From the NCBI GenBank assembly GCA_965215945.1, contig CBDCFC010000025.1, forward strand, positions 62,001 to 126,000: 64,000 nt of DNA, read 5' to 3'. Under the pieces are notes generated by a model, which searched no databases, was not told the origin of the DNA, and saw only the letters and a list, made by a program, of their open reading frames with translations. The translations under genes and the position numbers were made by a program. The stretch comes from JAHEKD01 sp965215945. Lineage in GTDB: Bacteria; Pseudomonadota; Gammaproteobacteria; Arenicellales; JAHEKD01. Positions 48,595 to 57,489 of the stretch are shown here, in pieces; the first letter of the stretch is position 1, and each line of letters begins with the position of its first letter.

Positions 48595-49200
48595 GTGAAA
48601 ACGACTTATCTCGTTTCAATATTAATTTTAACTAGCATTATTAGCGCTTGTGCAGGGCGGCTGGGAAACATCAATGATGCCTGTGATTTATTGGGGAATA
48701 AGCGCAGCTGGTATAAAGACTTAAATAAAGCCAGCCTGCATTGGGGAGTTCCAAAAGCGACAATTCTTGCCTTTATTCATCAGGAATCAAAATTCAAAGC
48801 TAATGCAAAACCGCCACGTAAGCGTCTGTTTGGTATTATTCCCACCTTCAGGCCCTCGAGTGCTTACGGTTTTCCGCAAGCACTTGATACAACCTGGCGT
48901 AACTATCGCAAGGCAACAGGGAAAATTTTTGCCGAGCGCGACGATTTTGGTGATGCCACAGACTTTATAGGTTGGTATATCGATGGATCGAAAACCAGGC
49001 TGGGATTGCCAGTAGAGAATGTGAAGGGCCACTACCTCGCCTACCATGAGGGGCGCGGAGGGTACGAAAGGGGAACCTATTCCAATAAACGTTGGCTATT
49101 AGCGGTGGCTGATAAAGTGCAAAGACGCGCGGCAAATTATTCGGCTCAGTTAGCGCAGTGTGAAAATAGGCTCGGTCGCAATCGGTTTTTAATTTTTTGA
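48595..49200 (+). CDS. Lipoprotein with lytic transglycosylase (SLT) domain
   Basis: GTG start, lipoprotein signal with lipobox ISAC. An SLT-type fold follows: WGVPKATILAFIHQESKF contains the catalytic Glu, and SSAYGFPQALDTTWRNY matches the conserved GxxQ region. 201 residues. Cleaves peptidoglycan glycosidic bonds at the outer membrane's inner face (family knowledge). It may be cotranscribed with rppH. Confidence 0.8.
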   Translation: MKTTYLVSILILTSIISACAGRLGNINDACDLLGNKRSWYKDLNKASLHWGVPKATILAFIHQESKFKANAKPPRKRLFGIIPTFRPSSAYGFPQALDTTWRNYRKATGKIFAERDDFGDATDFIGWYIDGSKTRLGLPVENVKGHYLAYHEGRGGYERGTYSNKRWLLAVADKVQRRAANYSAQLAQCENRLGRNRFLIF

Positions 49201-49350
49201 ACCTGTTTTTACTTACAAAAGGCAATCAGGCGCAGAACTGATACTATGAAACACATTTATTGATTAAGATAGGGAAAAGCTGATCGAGTAGAGTAATTCT
49301 TTTCGAAAAAGATATTGGTGCATCCATTCCATAAGACAAGGCAAAGACAA

Positions 49351-50205
49351 ATGAAAAAGTACTATGTAACCTATTTGTTTATTCCCATTATTTTATTAGG
49401 CTGTCATAAAACAAACACCACAGAAGATCAAATGCCGTTTCTCGAGCCAAAAATGATTAACATACCTTCAGGTGAATTTTTAATGGGTTGTGTCAGCGGA
49501 AAGCACTGCAGGGAAAATGAATTCCCGGTGCATCGTGTCAAAATCGAATCTTTCAAAATGAGTGAAACTGAAGTGACGTTCGGTCTTTGGGATCTTTGTG
49601 TTGCCGATGGTAATTGTAGTCATCGACCTGATCACAAATGGGTTCCAGACAAAAATACAGGACTTAGAGACAATCTGCCGGTTATGTTGGTGACATTTTT
49701 TGACATCACCGAAGAATTTATTCCTTGGCTCAACAATAAAACTGGCAAGAACTATCGGCTGCCAACTGAGGCGGAATGGGAATATGCGGCACGCGCAGGG
49801 GGTAAAACTCCGTTTTACACGGGTAACTGCCTGCCAACAAATAATGCTAATTACGATGGTAATAAACCACTTGAAAACTGTTCTGACGAAGAATACCGAG
49901 GAAAAGCCATGCCTGTTGGCAGCTTTAGTCCTAATGATTTTGGACTATATGATATGCATGGCAATGTTTGGGAATGGACGCAAGATTGCTGGAATAAAAG
50001 TAACCAGGAAATTCCTGCTAAAGGAAATTATCTCAATGCAACCCCGGATGGCAAAGCAAACTTAATTGGAGATTGTTCACTGCGCGTTATTCGTGGAGGA
50101 GCATGGAATACTGGCGCTAATTATTCACGATCAGCCTATCGTGATTGGTATTATGCAGGTCAACGCTACTACAGCAAAGGATTTAGATTGGCAATGTCAA
50201 ATTAA
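49351..50205 (+). CDS. SUMF1/FGE-domain lipoprotein
   Basis: ATG 49351 starts a lipoprotein signal (MKKYYVTYLFIPIILLGC). The frame is open 12 codons upstream, but that part is not signal-like. The SUMF1 domain shows MINIPSGEFLMGC, NYRLPTEAEWEYAARAGG, GLYDMHGNVWEWTQDCW and RVIRGGAWNT. The two catalytic cysteines of true formylglycine-generating enzymes, expected in the CYR-type end, are missing (SRSAYRDWYY). It is therefore probably a structural or binding lipoprotein, not a sulfatase activator. No sulfatase gene is near. Confidence 0.8.
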   Translation: MKKYYVTYLFIPIILLGCHKTNTTEDQMPFLEPKMINIPSGEFLMGCVSGKHCRENEFPVHRVKIESFKMSETEVTFGLWDLCVADGNCSHRPDHKWVPDKNTGLRDNLPVMLVTFFDITEEFIPWLNNKTGKNYRLPTEAEWEYAARAGGKTPFYTGNCLPTNNANYDGNKPLENCSDEEYRGKAMPVGSFSPNDFGLYDMHGNVWEWTQDCWNKSNQEIPAKGNYLNATPDGKANLIGDCSLRVIRGGAWNTGANYSRSAYRDWYYAGQRYYSKGFRLAMSN

Positions 50206-50260
50206 TGATGGAGTTGTGATTCGTGCCTATATGGGGAAGGACCCTTGTTTCCACTTGTTC

Positions 50261-50728
50261 TTAAGTGCTCAATTTGATTTTTTCAATTAATGCAGTGGTC
50301 GAGCGCTGAAAATTAAACGGAATGCTTTTTACCTCGCCGCCATTGGCCCAGACTACCTCATTGCCGACGATATCCTCAACGGCCCAATCACCGCCCTTAA
50401 CCAATACATCCGGGATTAATGTTTTAATTAGATTTAAAGGTGTGTCGTCATCAAAAGCGACAACATAGTCTACCACTTCAAGGGCAGCTAAAATATTCAT
50501 CCGATCTTCGAGAGCATTAATCGGCCTCTGTGGCGATTTGTTTTGGCGACGCACCGAATCATCAGAATTGACTCCAACGACTAAAGTTTCACCAAGATTA
50601 GCAGCACGCTGTAAATAATCGACATGGCCTCGATGAAGAATATCAAAACAGCCGTTAGTAAACACTAACGGCCGTTTTAAACCCTGACTCTTAGCCAGTT
50701 CACTGGCAGTTGTGATTTTACTCGTCAA
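50261..50728 (-). CDS. hldE2: Heptose-1-phosphate adenylyltransferase (HldE C-domain, stand-alone)
   Basis: 155 residues equal to the C-terminal half of HldE. It makes ADP-D-glycero-beta-D-manno-heptose for the LPS core. The nucleotidyltransferase motif FTNGCFDILHRGHVDYL and VLVKGGDWAVEDIVGNE are present. The kinase half must be elsewhere. It is the last gene of a minus-strand series from lpoA. Its start overlaps the dolP-like stop by 11 bases. Confidence 0.92.
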   Translation of the reverse strand: MTSKITTASELAKSQGLKRPLVFTNGCFDILHRGHVDYLQRAANLGETLVVGVNSDDSVRRQNKSPQRPINALEDRMNILAALEVVDYVVAFDDDTPLNLIKTLIPDVLVKGGDWAVEDIVGNEVVWANGGEVKSIPFNFQRSTTALIEKIKLST

Positions 50729-51320
50729 TATATTCGAAAACTTTGACGACTCGTTCTACACCAGTGACCGTGCGTGCAGCCTGGGCTGCAGCGTCGCCTT
50801 CGATCTTGGTTACTAAACCCATTAAATAGACAATGCTCGATTCTGTGACGACTTTGATTCGGGTCGCATCAAGATTATCGGCATCGAATAATCGAACTTT
50901 AACCTTGCTAGTCAACCAGGCATCATTCGAACGACTGCCGGCATTTGATTTGCCAGCGAGTTTAACTTCGTTAACGACTTGGCGGACCTGGGCAATATCC
51001 TGAACAATATCTACCGCTAAAGTACGTTGCTCAGCTTGCGGTGCTTCACCTGTTAACAACGCTACACCGTTCATGCTGGTCACATTAAAATGGGTGGTAC
51101 CTTTAAGATCCGGATTGGTTATCAGTTCATACTTCGCCTTGGTTTCAATTAACTGGTCATCAATATAGCTGCCAGTCGTACGTCTATCTCTGGCAATATC
51201 AATCGCTGTGACGGCGGCGGCTGTTGCGGCAACAAACGTGCAGCCACTGATTACGGTTGTAAAAGAAGAAACCACCAAAATTGTGGCTACTATGGTTTTC
51301 AAGGACTTGGACTTTATCAT
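50718..51320 (-). CDS. dolP: BON-domain lipoprotein (DolP/YraP-like)
   Basis: 200 residues. The lipoprotein signal ends in the lipobox VISGC. Two BON domains follow (about residues 45-115, GVALLTGEAPQAEQR, and 120-195, SSIVYLMGLVTKIEGD). In E. coli DolP maintains outer-membrane integrity at division sites. The downstream position from the diaA-like gene matches E. coli and Pseudomonas. Confidence 0.9.
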   Translation of the reverse strand: MIKSKSLKTIVATILVVSSFTTVISGCTFVAATAAAVTAIDIARDRRTTGSYIDDQLIETKAKYELITNPDLKGTTHFNVTSMNGVALLTGEAPQAEQRTLAVDIVQDIAQVRQVVNEVKLAGKSNAGSRSNDAWLTSKVKVRLFDADNLDATRIKVVTESSIVYLMGLVTKIEGDAAAQAARTVTGVERVVKVFEYIDE

Positions 51321-51329
51321 TGTGGAAAG

Positions 51330-51926
51330 TTACTCCTGAATTGAAAAATGTTGATCAATAATTTCACAAAAGCAGTGTATGGCTAAACCATGCACTTCCT
51401 GAATTCTTGCGGTTACTTTTGATGGTGCGCATATATTGATGTCCGTTGGCTGAATTATGCCTGAAACTTTACCTCCACCACTACCAGTTAGTGCGATAAC
51501 TTGCATTTGTTGTTCATGTGCTGATTCAACGGCGCGCAGTATATTGGCGGAATTACCGGAACTGGTGATCGCCAATAAAATATCACCTTGATTTCCTAAT
51601 GCGGTTATCTGTTTAGAAAACACCTGATCAAAGTCATAATCATTGGCAATAGCAGTAATCGTACCAGTATCAGCTGCTAGAGTAATGGCAGGCAAAGGGC
51701 GGCGCTCAACTACAAAGCGGTTTAACAACTCGGCGCTAAAGTGCATAGCATCGCTAGCGGAACCACCATTCCCACAAACTAGAATTTTGTTGTTAGAGTC
51801 TAATGTCTTGACCATCAACTGCGCCGCCGCGTAGATTTGGTCGGGAATGGATTCGGCACTTTGCTTAAGGGTTAGAATGCTGTCGGCAAATATTTGTTTG
51901 ACGATATTATCTGCTACCTGATTCAT
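51330..51926 (-). CDS. diaA: DiaA/GmhA-like SIS-domain protein
   Basis: A 198-residue SIS-domain protein: VCGNGGSASDAMHFSAELLNRF and DILLAITSSGNSANILRAVE, ending HGLAIHCFCEIID. The position between yraN and dolP matches diaA, the DnaA-binding initiator protein. The conserved EL and AIHCFCE segments also resemble GmhA, so phosphoheptose isomerase activity cannot be excluded, especially next to hldE2. It overlaps yraN by four bases. Confidence 0.85.
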   Translation of the reverse strand: MNQVADNIVKQIFADSILTLKQSAESIPDQIYAAAQLMVKTLDSNNKILVCGNGGSASDAMHFSAELLNRFVVERRPLPAITLAADTGTITAIANDYDFDQVFSKQITALGNQGDILLAITSSGNSANILRAVESAHEQQMQVIALTGSGGGKVSGIIQPTDINICAPSKVTARIQEVHGLAIHCFCEIIDQHFSIQE

Positions 51927-52312
51927 GCTCGGGCGTAAAACGCGTCTTTAATCCAGTTGATTTTATGCTGGGGTATTGTACCTTGTATGGCCACAATGTC
52001 GAATCGAACGGGGTAAAGTTCCAGACATTTTTTTTGCAAAAGAAAAGTTTGCGCTGATTTAATAATTTTCTTTTGTTTATTGGTAGTTACTGTCTCCTGT
52101 GGAAATCCAAAGTCTATTGTTTGCCGATAACGTACTTCGATAAAAACCAATGACTGTTTATCCCACATGATCAGATCAATTTCACCGCAGCGGCAAACAT
52201 AGTTTCTTTCTATTAGCTTCAAACCTTGATCGATAAGATATTTACAGGCAGTTTTTTCTGCTTTTTGCCCGGCAATTAAATGTTTCGCTTTGAATTTTTG
52301 CAGCCAGTCCAT
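51923..52312 (-). CDS. yraN: YraN-family (UPF0102) nuclease-like protein
   Basis: 129 residues: LIAGQKAEKTACKYLIDQGL, NYVCRCGEIDLIMWDKQSLVFIEVRYR. The GEIDLI and FIEVR motifs match the Holliday-junction resolvase-like fold of UPF0102. Conserved neighbour of lpoA and diaA. Biochemical role unsettled. Confidence 0.9.
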   Translation of the reverse strand: MDWLQKFKAKHLIAGQKAEKTACKYLIDQGLKLIERNYVCRCGEIDLIMWDKQSLVFIEVRYRQTIDFGFPQETVTTNKQKKIIKSAQTFLLQKKCLELYPVRFDIVAIQGTIPQHKINWIKDAFYARA

Positions 52313-52329
52313 CGGCGTTTAGGGAGAGT

Positions 52330-54151
52330 CTAATTAACAGGTCTTGGTGCCCCATCGACAAATTGAACTAAAGGGCGTGTTAACGTAAATCGGTTACCCC
52401 GTAGTTGTATATTTCCGGTTACACCCTTGATTGAAGCCCCAGGTTGTTGCATGAATTGCGGTAATCGGGATGCCAGGGTGTATGCGTCAACACCGAAGGC
52501 AAAATAGCGATCCAGTGAGTTGACCGAATCGATCCGATCAGCAGCAAGTTGTTGCTTTCTAAACTGAGCATTTGAAAAACCATTAATCATCCAGGGCATA
52601 TCGGTGAATATGACATTATCGAGAACGAAATCCCGGGTTGGATCGGATTGCCCGGAATAAATAGATGAAGTCGCAAATATAGCGGTATTTGGCCGACGCT
52701 TGCCGATAACCTGGCTGATTAAGCGGCCTTGTTGTGCATTTGAGGCTAAGAATATGATGTCCGGGGATGAGCTTGATAATAGTCGATTTACAGGTGTCAC
52801 GGCTTCATATAAATCATTATCATAAGCGACCGAAGAGGTAACACTACCGCCTAATTCTCGCCAGCGTCTTATGAATGCATTATTGAGACGTTTGCCCCGT
52901 CCTGACTCAGGGTATAGTACTGCAGCTCGGTTATATCCGCGGTTATAGGCCAGGTTAGCGATTGACTCTGCTTCGTGCTCAGGATCCAGCGAAAACATAA
53001 ATGTCTGCTCTGATAAGCTAATATCATCGGATGTATTGATCGTGCCCAGTAATATTGTTGGCCTGACAATCTCAGCTTCAGTTGCAAGTTTATTTGCAGC
53101 CACTTTGCCAAGAGGCCCAACAATAATCTGTGCGCCCTGAGCAATTGCTTGCTGATATTTGCTTACCACTAGATCTACATTTGAACCGGTGTCATAAACG
53201 CTGACCCTTTGGCCTTTTGCAGCACTGGCCGCTTTAAATCCATCGCGGATAGTCTCTGCAATTTCCCGATAAGGCGAACTTAGCGGTAACATCAAAGCTA
53301 TGCGGCTATTGCTGCGCAAACCGCTATCGTCCAGTTCGGTCATTACGGTTTCAGTTAATTGTTGATAAATATCAACCGCTGGATGGTCTTTGTAGGCACT
53401 TTCCCACAGGCTTAGTGATTGTTGCCAGATTAGAGGTGGGATGAGATCACGTTTTTTCTCGATGATGCCAAGCTCAATCCAGCCAAGCTCGGGTTTACGT
53501 CTGGTCTGTTGTTTAGACAGGTTCAATTGTTCCAGGTTCTGTTCGCCGATTAAAGCCCCAGATTTCTTCTAGATGTTGTTGCTTTTGTGTTTCATCAATA
53601 GATGTTGTTTGTGCAGTTAATAATTCGAGCAATTGTAAAAAATCACCGCGTCGTTCGAGTAATTTTGACTCGGCCAACATTATCCAGTTATTGAATACGG
53701 GATCTTTACTTTTATATGCACGTAATTGTTCGATAATCTGTTCGGCCTGATCCAGGTCATTTTTTTCTATTGCCAGTGCTGCGTACAAGGCTTCTTTTCG
53801 TAATTGTAATAATTGCGGCAGCTTATTTTGATTAGTTTGTTCTAACAAGCGGGCGGTTTTAGTTAAATCGCCGCGATCGAGGTAAGCGCTGGCCGCATAC
53901 AGCAGTAACTCTTCCTTTTCCGGATGCTCTTTATTAGCAGCACTTTGTTCCAACTCCTCAGCGGATAAACTGTTTGTCTGCATGCCATCTTGATCGGCAG
54001 ATGTGGTGTTCTCGGTTTGTGTTCCGGGAGATTTATCCTCACCGTCGGCCCAGGTGCCGTCTTGTAGTTCTAAATTGGCACAACCTATAAGGAGTGCAAT
54101 CAGAGCTATTACCCCAAAACAACGGCAGACATTATTTTTTGCTTGTGTCAT
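52330..54151 (-). CDS. lpoA: Penicillin-binding protein activator LpoA, frame broken by a one-base insertion
   Basis: An outer-membrane lipoprotein that activates a class A PBP (PBP1A in E. coli). N-terminal frame: lipobox LIGC and a TPR-like domain (ELLLYAASAYLDRGDLTKTA). C-terminal frame: a periplasmic-binding-protein-like domain (RIALMLPLSSPYREIAETIRDGFKAA, IIVGPLGKVAANKLA). The frames meet at four C (plus strand 53556-53559); one fewer gives LEEIWGALIGEQN and about 606 residues. Divergent from rsmI as in E. coli. Confidence 0.88.
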
Positions 54152-54188
54152 TATTTGTACTGATTATTAGGAACAGAGAGTATAGTCA

Positions 54189-55046
54189 TTGAGCGGTATC
54201 TTAGGCAAACCCGGAACGTTATATATTGTTGCAACACCTATCGGTAATTTGGGTGATATTACCCATCGAGCGCAGCAGATATTGTCTGAAGTAGATTTAA
54301 TAGCAGCGGAAGATACGCGTCATAGTGGCCAATTATTATCAGTTTTGGGGCTGTCTACGTCTATGTGTGCCTTGCATGAACATAATGAAGCTTCGCAAGC
54401 TGTTGTAATCATTGAGAAATTATTAAAAGGTAACAATATTGCCTTGGTCAGTGATGCCGGCACTCCTTTGATCAGTGATCCTGGTTTCAAATTGGTTGAC
54501 TTGGCGCACGAAAATCAAATCCCGGTTGTGCCTGTTCCCGGGCCGAGTTCGGTGATGGCAGCATTAAGCGTTGCTGGAATTGGAACCTCAGATTATCGGT
54601 TTATCGGGTTTTTACCGGCTAAGCTGAAACAGCGGCAAAATGCACTACGAGAATTAGCTAATAATTCTTCAACATTGGTTATATTTGAATCACCACATCG
54701 GATTAGTGCAACAATGAACGACTTGGTGGCAATATTTGGATCACAAAGACAAGCCGCGTTTTGCCGTGAATTAACCAAGAAATTCGAGACGATTTATCGC
54801 GCTTCGCTGTCTGAAATAAAAAAATTCATTGTTGCAGATGAAAATCAGCAACGTGGAGAAATAGTTTTAGTTATAAGCGGAAATACTGAATTATCAGAAC
54901 ATAGTGATGCCAGCGATTATCTCAAGCTATTGGAAGGTATGCTTGAGCACATGTCTTTAAAAGATGCAACAGCACTGTTAGCCAGAACATCGGGCCACTC
55001 GCGGAAGTATTTTTATGAAATGGGTTTAAAACTCAAGGATTCCTAG
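54189..55046 (+). CDS. rsmI: 16S rRNA 2'-O-ribose C1402 methyltransferase
   Basis: 285 residues with the tetrapyrrole-methylase-like fold: GTLYIVATPIGNLGDIT, AEDTRHSG, ALVSDAGTPLISDPGF and VPVPGPSSVMAALS. TTG start at 54189; no ATG is near. Divergent from lpoA across a 37-bp gap. Upstream of rnpB, the same order as in pseudomonads. Confidence 0.95.
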   Translation: MSGILGKPGTLYIVATPIGNLGDITHRAQQILSEVDLIAAEDTRHSGQLLSVLGLSTSMCALHEHNEASQAVVIIEKLLKGNNIALVSDAGTPLISDPGFKLVDLAHENQIPVVPVPGPSSVMAALSVAGIGTSDYRFIGFLPAKLKQRQNALRELANNSSTLVIFESPHRISATMNDLVAIFGSQRQAAFCRELTKKFETIYRASLSEIKKFIVADENQQRGEIVLVISGNTELSEHSDASDYLKLLEGMLEHMSLKDATALLARTSGHSRKYFYEMGLKLKDS

Positions 55047-55078
55047 TTTTTTAACCACCCCACAATGATAAAATGCGT

Positions 55079-55521
55079 GAAGGAGTTGGTCAGACAGTCG
55101 CCCAGCACCTTATTTAGTGGTTTATGAGAGATTACAAATATTTTTGAATGAGTGTAATCAAAGCGTATAAACGATTAAATAAGGTGCTGGGAGGAAAGTC
55201 CGGGCTCCACAGGGTCAGGATGCCAGGTAACGCCTGGGCGGTGTAAACCGACGGCCAGTGCAATAGAAAATATACCGCCGATCACCTATATCAAGGTGAT
55301 GGGTAAGGTTGAAATGGTGCGGTAAGAGCGCACCGCGCTGCTGGTAACAGTAGTGGCAGTGTAAACCCCATCCGGAGCAAGACCAAATAGGAATCCAGTG
55401 AGTTTAGTAAACTTGATGTGCGGCCCGCGCAGGATTCGGGTAGGTTGCTAGAGATTTATGGTGACATAAATTCAAGATGAATGACTGTCCGAGACAGAAC
55501 CCGGCTTATCGACCAACTCCT
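55079..55521 (+). ncRNA. rnpB: RNase P RNA (class A)
   Basis: The P1 helix is formed by AGGAGTTGGTC at 55081-55091 and GACCAACTCCT at 55511-55521. Between them are the hallmarks CAGACAGTCGC, GAGGAAAGTCCGGGCTCC, GACGGCCAGTGC, GGGTAAGGTTGAAA, CCATCCGGAGCAAGACCAAATAG and the 3' end GAATGACTGTCCGAGACAGAACCCGGCTTATCG-type region. The P3 arm is unusually long: 16 perfect base pairs (55101-55116 with 55176-55191), with an inserted GATTACA/TGTAATC helix. A T-run follows P1 (from about 55525). RNA of the tRNA 5'-maturing ribozyme. Confidence 0.95.
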
Positions 55522-55714
55522 ACACTTTTTTTAATTTTTATTATAAAAACAGAAAAAATCTCCAATTTATACTCGTTTCAAAAATCCGTAATAGAACGAT
55601 TTTAAATATCAAAAACTAAGCTTTTTTTTCTAATAATCCACTTTAACTTTGTTCGCCGTCAATTTCCCAAAATTGCGCTAATTACTTAATTTTAAATCAA
55701 AAATTCTCACCTTT

Positions 55715-55753
55715 AGTGGTGAAATTTGCTTGACCAAAGCAAGTTTCATCACT
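55715..55753. repeat. Inverted repeat overlapping the mraZ promoter
   Basis: AGTGGTGAAATTTGCTT (55715-55731) and AAGCAAGTTTCATCACT (55737-55753) pair over 17 positions with two wobble-type mismatches around a 5-base loop. The -35 box lies at its centre, so a dimeric regulator may bind here. Confidence 0.5.
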
Positions 55754-55758
55754 ATAGT
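55730..55758 (+). promoter_or_regulatory. Probable sigma-70 promoter of the dcw cluster
   Basis: TTGACC at 55730-55735, a 17-base spacer, and TATAGT at 55753-55758. This is a near-consensus sigma-70 promoter about 55 bases upstream of mraZ. A start near 55765 would place the TGGGA repeats at the beginning of the transcript. Confidence 0.65.
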
Positions 55759-55767
55759 GTCGAAATG

Positions 55768-55782
55768 TGGGAAATAGTGGGA
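55768..55782 (+). promoter_or_regulatory. MraZ operator (TGGGA repeats)
   Basis: TGGGA at 55768-55772 and again at 55778-55782, with a 5-base spacer giving a 10-base phase. This is the known MraZ box pattern (tandem TGGGN separated by 5 bases), lying between the promoter and mraZ. It implies autoregulation of the dcw cluster by MraZ. Confidence 0.75.
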
Positions 55783-55813
55783 ATAAGTTAAATAAAACTA
55801 ATAGTGCAAGCTG

Positions 55814-56269
55814 ATGTTTAGAGGCGTAAATAATATAAATCTGGATGCCAAGGGCCGCATGGCAATACCAACCAGATACAGAGAGCCGCTCGTTGAAAAT
55901 CACAATGGTTCTTTAGTGATCACTGTTAATCACAGTGAGCGCTGTCTTTGGATTTTACCCATCGATGAATGGCTAGTTTTAGAACGCAAAGTCGCAGCGT
56001 TACCCAACATGAACAGCCAAAATGCGCGTTTGCAGCGTATTTTAATTGGTCATGCTACCGAAGTAGATATGGACAAAAGTGGGCGCGTGCTTATCCCGCC
56101 TCCACTGAGAGAATTTGCCAACCTGGAAAAACAGGTCGTTTTAATCGGGCAAGTCAATAAATTTGAACTCTGGAGCGAGTCAATTTGGAATGAGAAACGG
56201 GATCAATGGTTAGCCGAAGATTTTTCAGATAGCGCACTGCCTATTGATCTGGAATCGTTGTCGCTTTAA
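55814..56269 (+). CDS. mraZ: Transcriptional regulator MraZ
   Basis: 151 residues with two SpoVT/AbrB-like halves: NINLDAKGRMAIPTRYREPL and VDMDKSGRVLIPPPLREFANL. Represses its own promoter in E. coli; matching TGGGA boxes lie just upstream. First gene of the division and cell-wall cluster. Confidence 0.96.
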   Translation: MFRGVNNINLDAKGRMAIPTRYREPLVENHNGSLVITVNHSERCLWILPIDEWLVLERKVAALPNMNSQNARLQRILIGHATEVDMDKSGRVLIPPPLREFANLEKQVVLIGQVNKFELWSESIWNEKRDQWLAEDFSDSALPIDLESLSL

Positions 56270-56275
56270 TGGCAG

Positions 56276-57217
56276 ATGACCGATTCCAAGCATGAACCAG
56301 TTTTAGTAAACGAAGTGATAACAGCGTTAAATATACAACCAAGTGGTTTTTATTTAGATTCGACATACGGTCGAGGCGGGCATTCCCGCCAAATATTGAA
56401 GCGGTTGAACAATTTAGGTCGTTTGCTCAGCCTTGATAAAGATCAACAAGCCATAAAGCATGCTCAATCTACCTTATCGGAAGATTCTCGTTTTTCGGTA
56501 ATCAAATCTTCATTTGAAAATCTTGATCAAGTCTTATCAGAATATTCTGATGGTCAAAAACTAGATGGAGTACTGTTTGATTTAGGTGTTTCCTCGCCTC
56601 AGATAGATCAAGCAGACCGAGGTTTCAGTTTTCGCCAGGATGGTCCGCTTGATATGCGTATGGATCAGGGTAGTGATTTCAGTGCAGCCAAATGGCTGGC
56701 GCAAGCTGAAGAATTCGAATTACGCAAAGCATTCAAGCAATATGGCGAAGAGCGTTATGCTGGTCGTATCGCCAGAGAGATCGTAGCCAGACGAGAGATT
56801 GAGCCGCTTGAAACAACGACTCGACTGGCTGATTTGATCAGCGAAATTGTTCCGATTAAAGAATTTGACAAGCATCCTGCAACGCGGGTTTTTCAGGCTA
56901 TTCGCATTCGCATTAATCGGGAATTGGAAGCTATTGCCAAGGCGTTACCGCTAGCACTTGAATGGTTAAGGCCGGGCGGACGTTTAGTCGTGATTAGCTT
57001 TCATTCGCTGGAAGATCGTATCGTTAAACGATTTTTTAAAAATCAAGCTAAGGGTGATGATTATCCGCAAGATTTACCGATTACGGCAGATATGCTCAAT
57101 CCAGGATTGAAAATAATCGGCAAACCAATACGTCCGCTAGCTGCTGAGATTGATACAAATCCCCGGGCTCGCAGCGCAATACTCAGAGTGGCGGAAAAAA
57201 TTGGAGATCTTAAGTGA
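56276..57217 (+). CDS. rsmH: 16S rRNA (cytosine-1402-N4) methyltransferase
   Basis: 313 residues: HEPVLVNEVITALNIQPSGFYLDSTYGRGGHS at the N-terminus (SAM motif), then LFDLGVSSPQIDQADRGFSF, and the C-terminal SFHSLEDRIVKRFFK. Modifies the same rRNA nucleotide (C1402) as RsmI, which is encoded 1.2 kb upstream. An out-of-frame ATG overlaps the mraZ stop; the ATG at 56276 is correct. Confidence 0.96.
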   Translation: MTDSKHEPVLVNEVITALNIQPSGFYLDSTYGRGGHSRQILKRLNNLGRLLSLDKDQQAIKHAQSTLSEDSRFSVIKSSFENLDQVLSEYSDGQKLDGVLFDLGVSSPQIDQADRGFSFRQDGPLDMRMDQGSDFSAAKWLAQAEEFELRKAFKQYGEERYAGRIAREIVARREIEPLETTTRLADLISEIVPIKEFDKHPATRVFQAIRIRINRELEAIAKALPLALEWLRPGGRLVVISFHSLEDRIVKRFFKNQAKGDDYPQDLPITADMLNPGLKIIGKPIRPLAAEIDTNPRARSAILRVAEKIGDLK

Positions 57218-57489
57218 ATAGGGCACTTTTATTTCTTAGCCTAATCCTTTTAGCGAGTTCATTAACCGTAATTTATGTGCGCCACCTGAATCGAACGGTA
57301 TTTGTACAGCAACAGGCCGTTCACCACCAGCGGGATGAGTTAAATATCGAGTGGAGCAAATTGTTGCTGGAACAAGCGACCTGGTCGGTGTTACGGATTG
57401 AAAACAAAGCCAGAAAAGAATTGCAGCTGAAGGTTCCGACACTTGAGCAGACACAATTTGTTTGGATCGGGGAGAAGCAAAGTGGGTAA
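57214..57489 (+). CDS. ftsL: Cell division protein FtsL
   Basis: 91 residues: a short cytoplasmic end, one membrane helix (LFLSLILLASSLTVIYV) and a periplasmic coiled coil (QQQAVHHQRDELNIEWSKLLLEQ). The divisome subunit that joins FtsB and FtsQ. It overlaps the rsmH stop by four bases and ftsI by eight. Confidence 0.92.
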   Translation: MNRALLFLSLILLASSLTVIYVRHLNRTVFVQQQAVHHQRDELNIEWSKLLLEQATWSVLRIENKARKELQLKVPTLEQTQFVWIGEKQSG

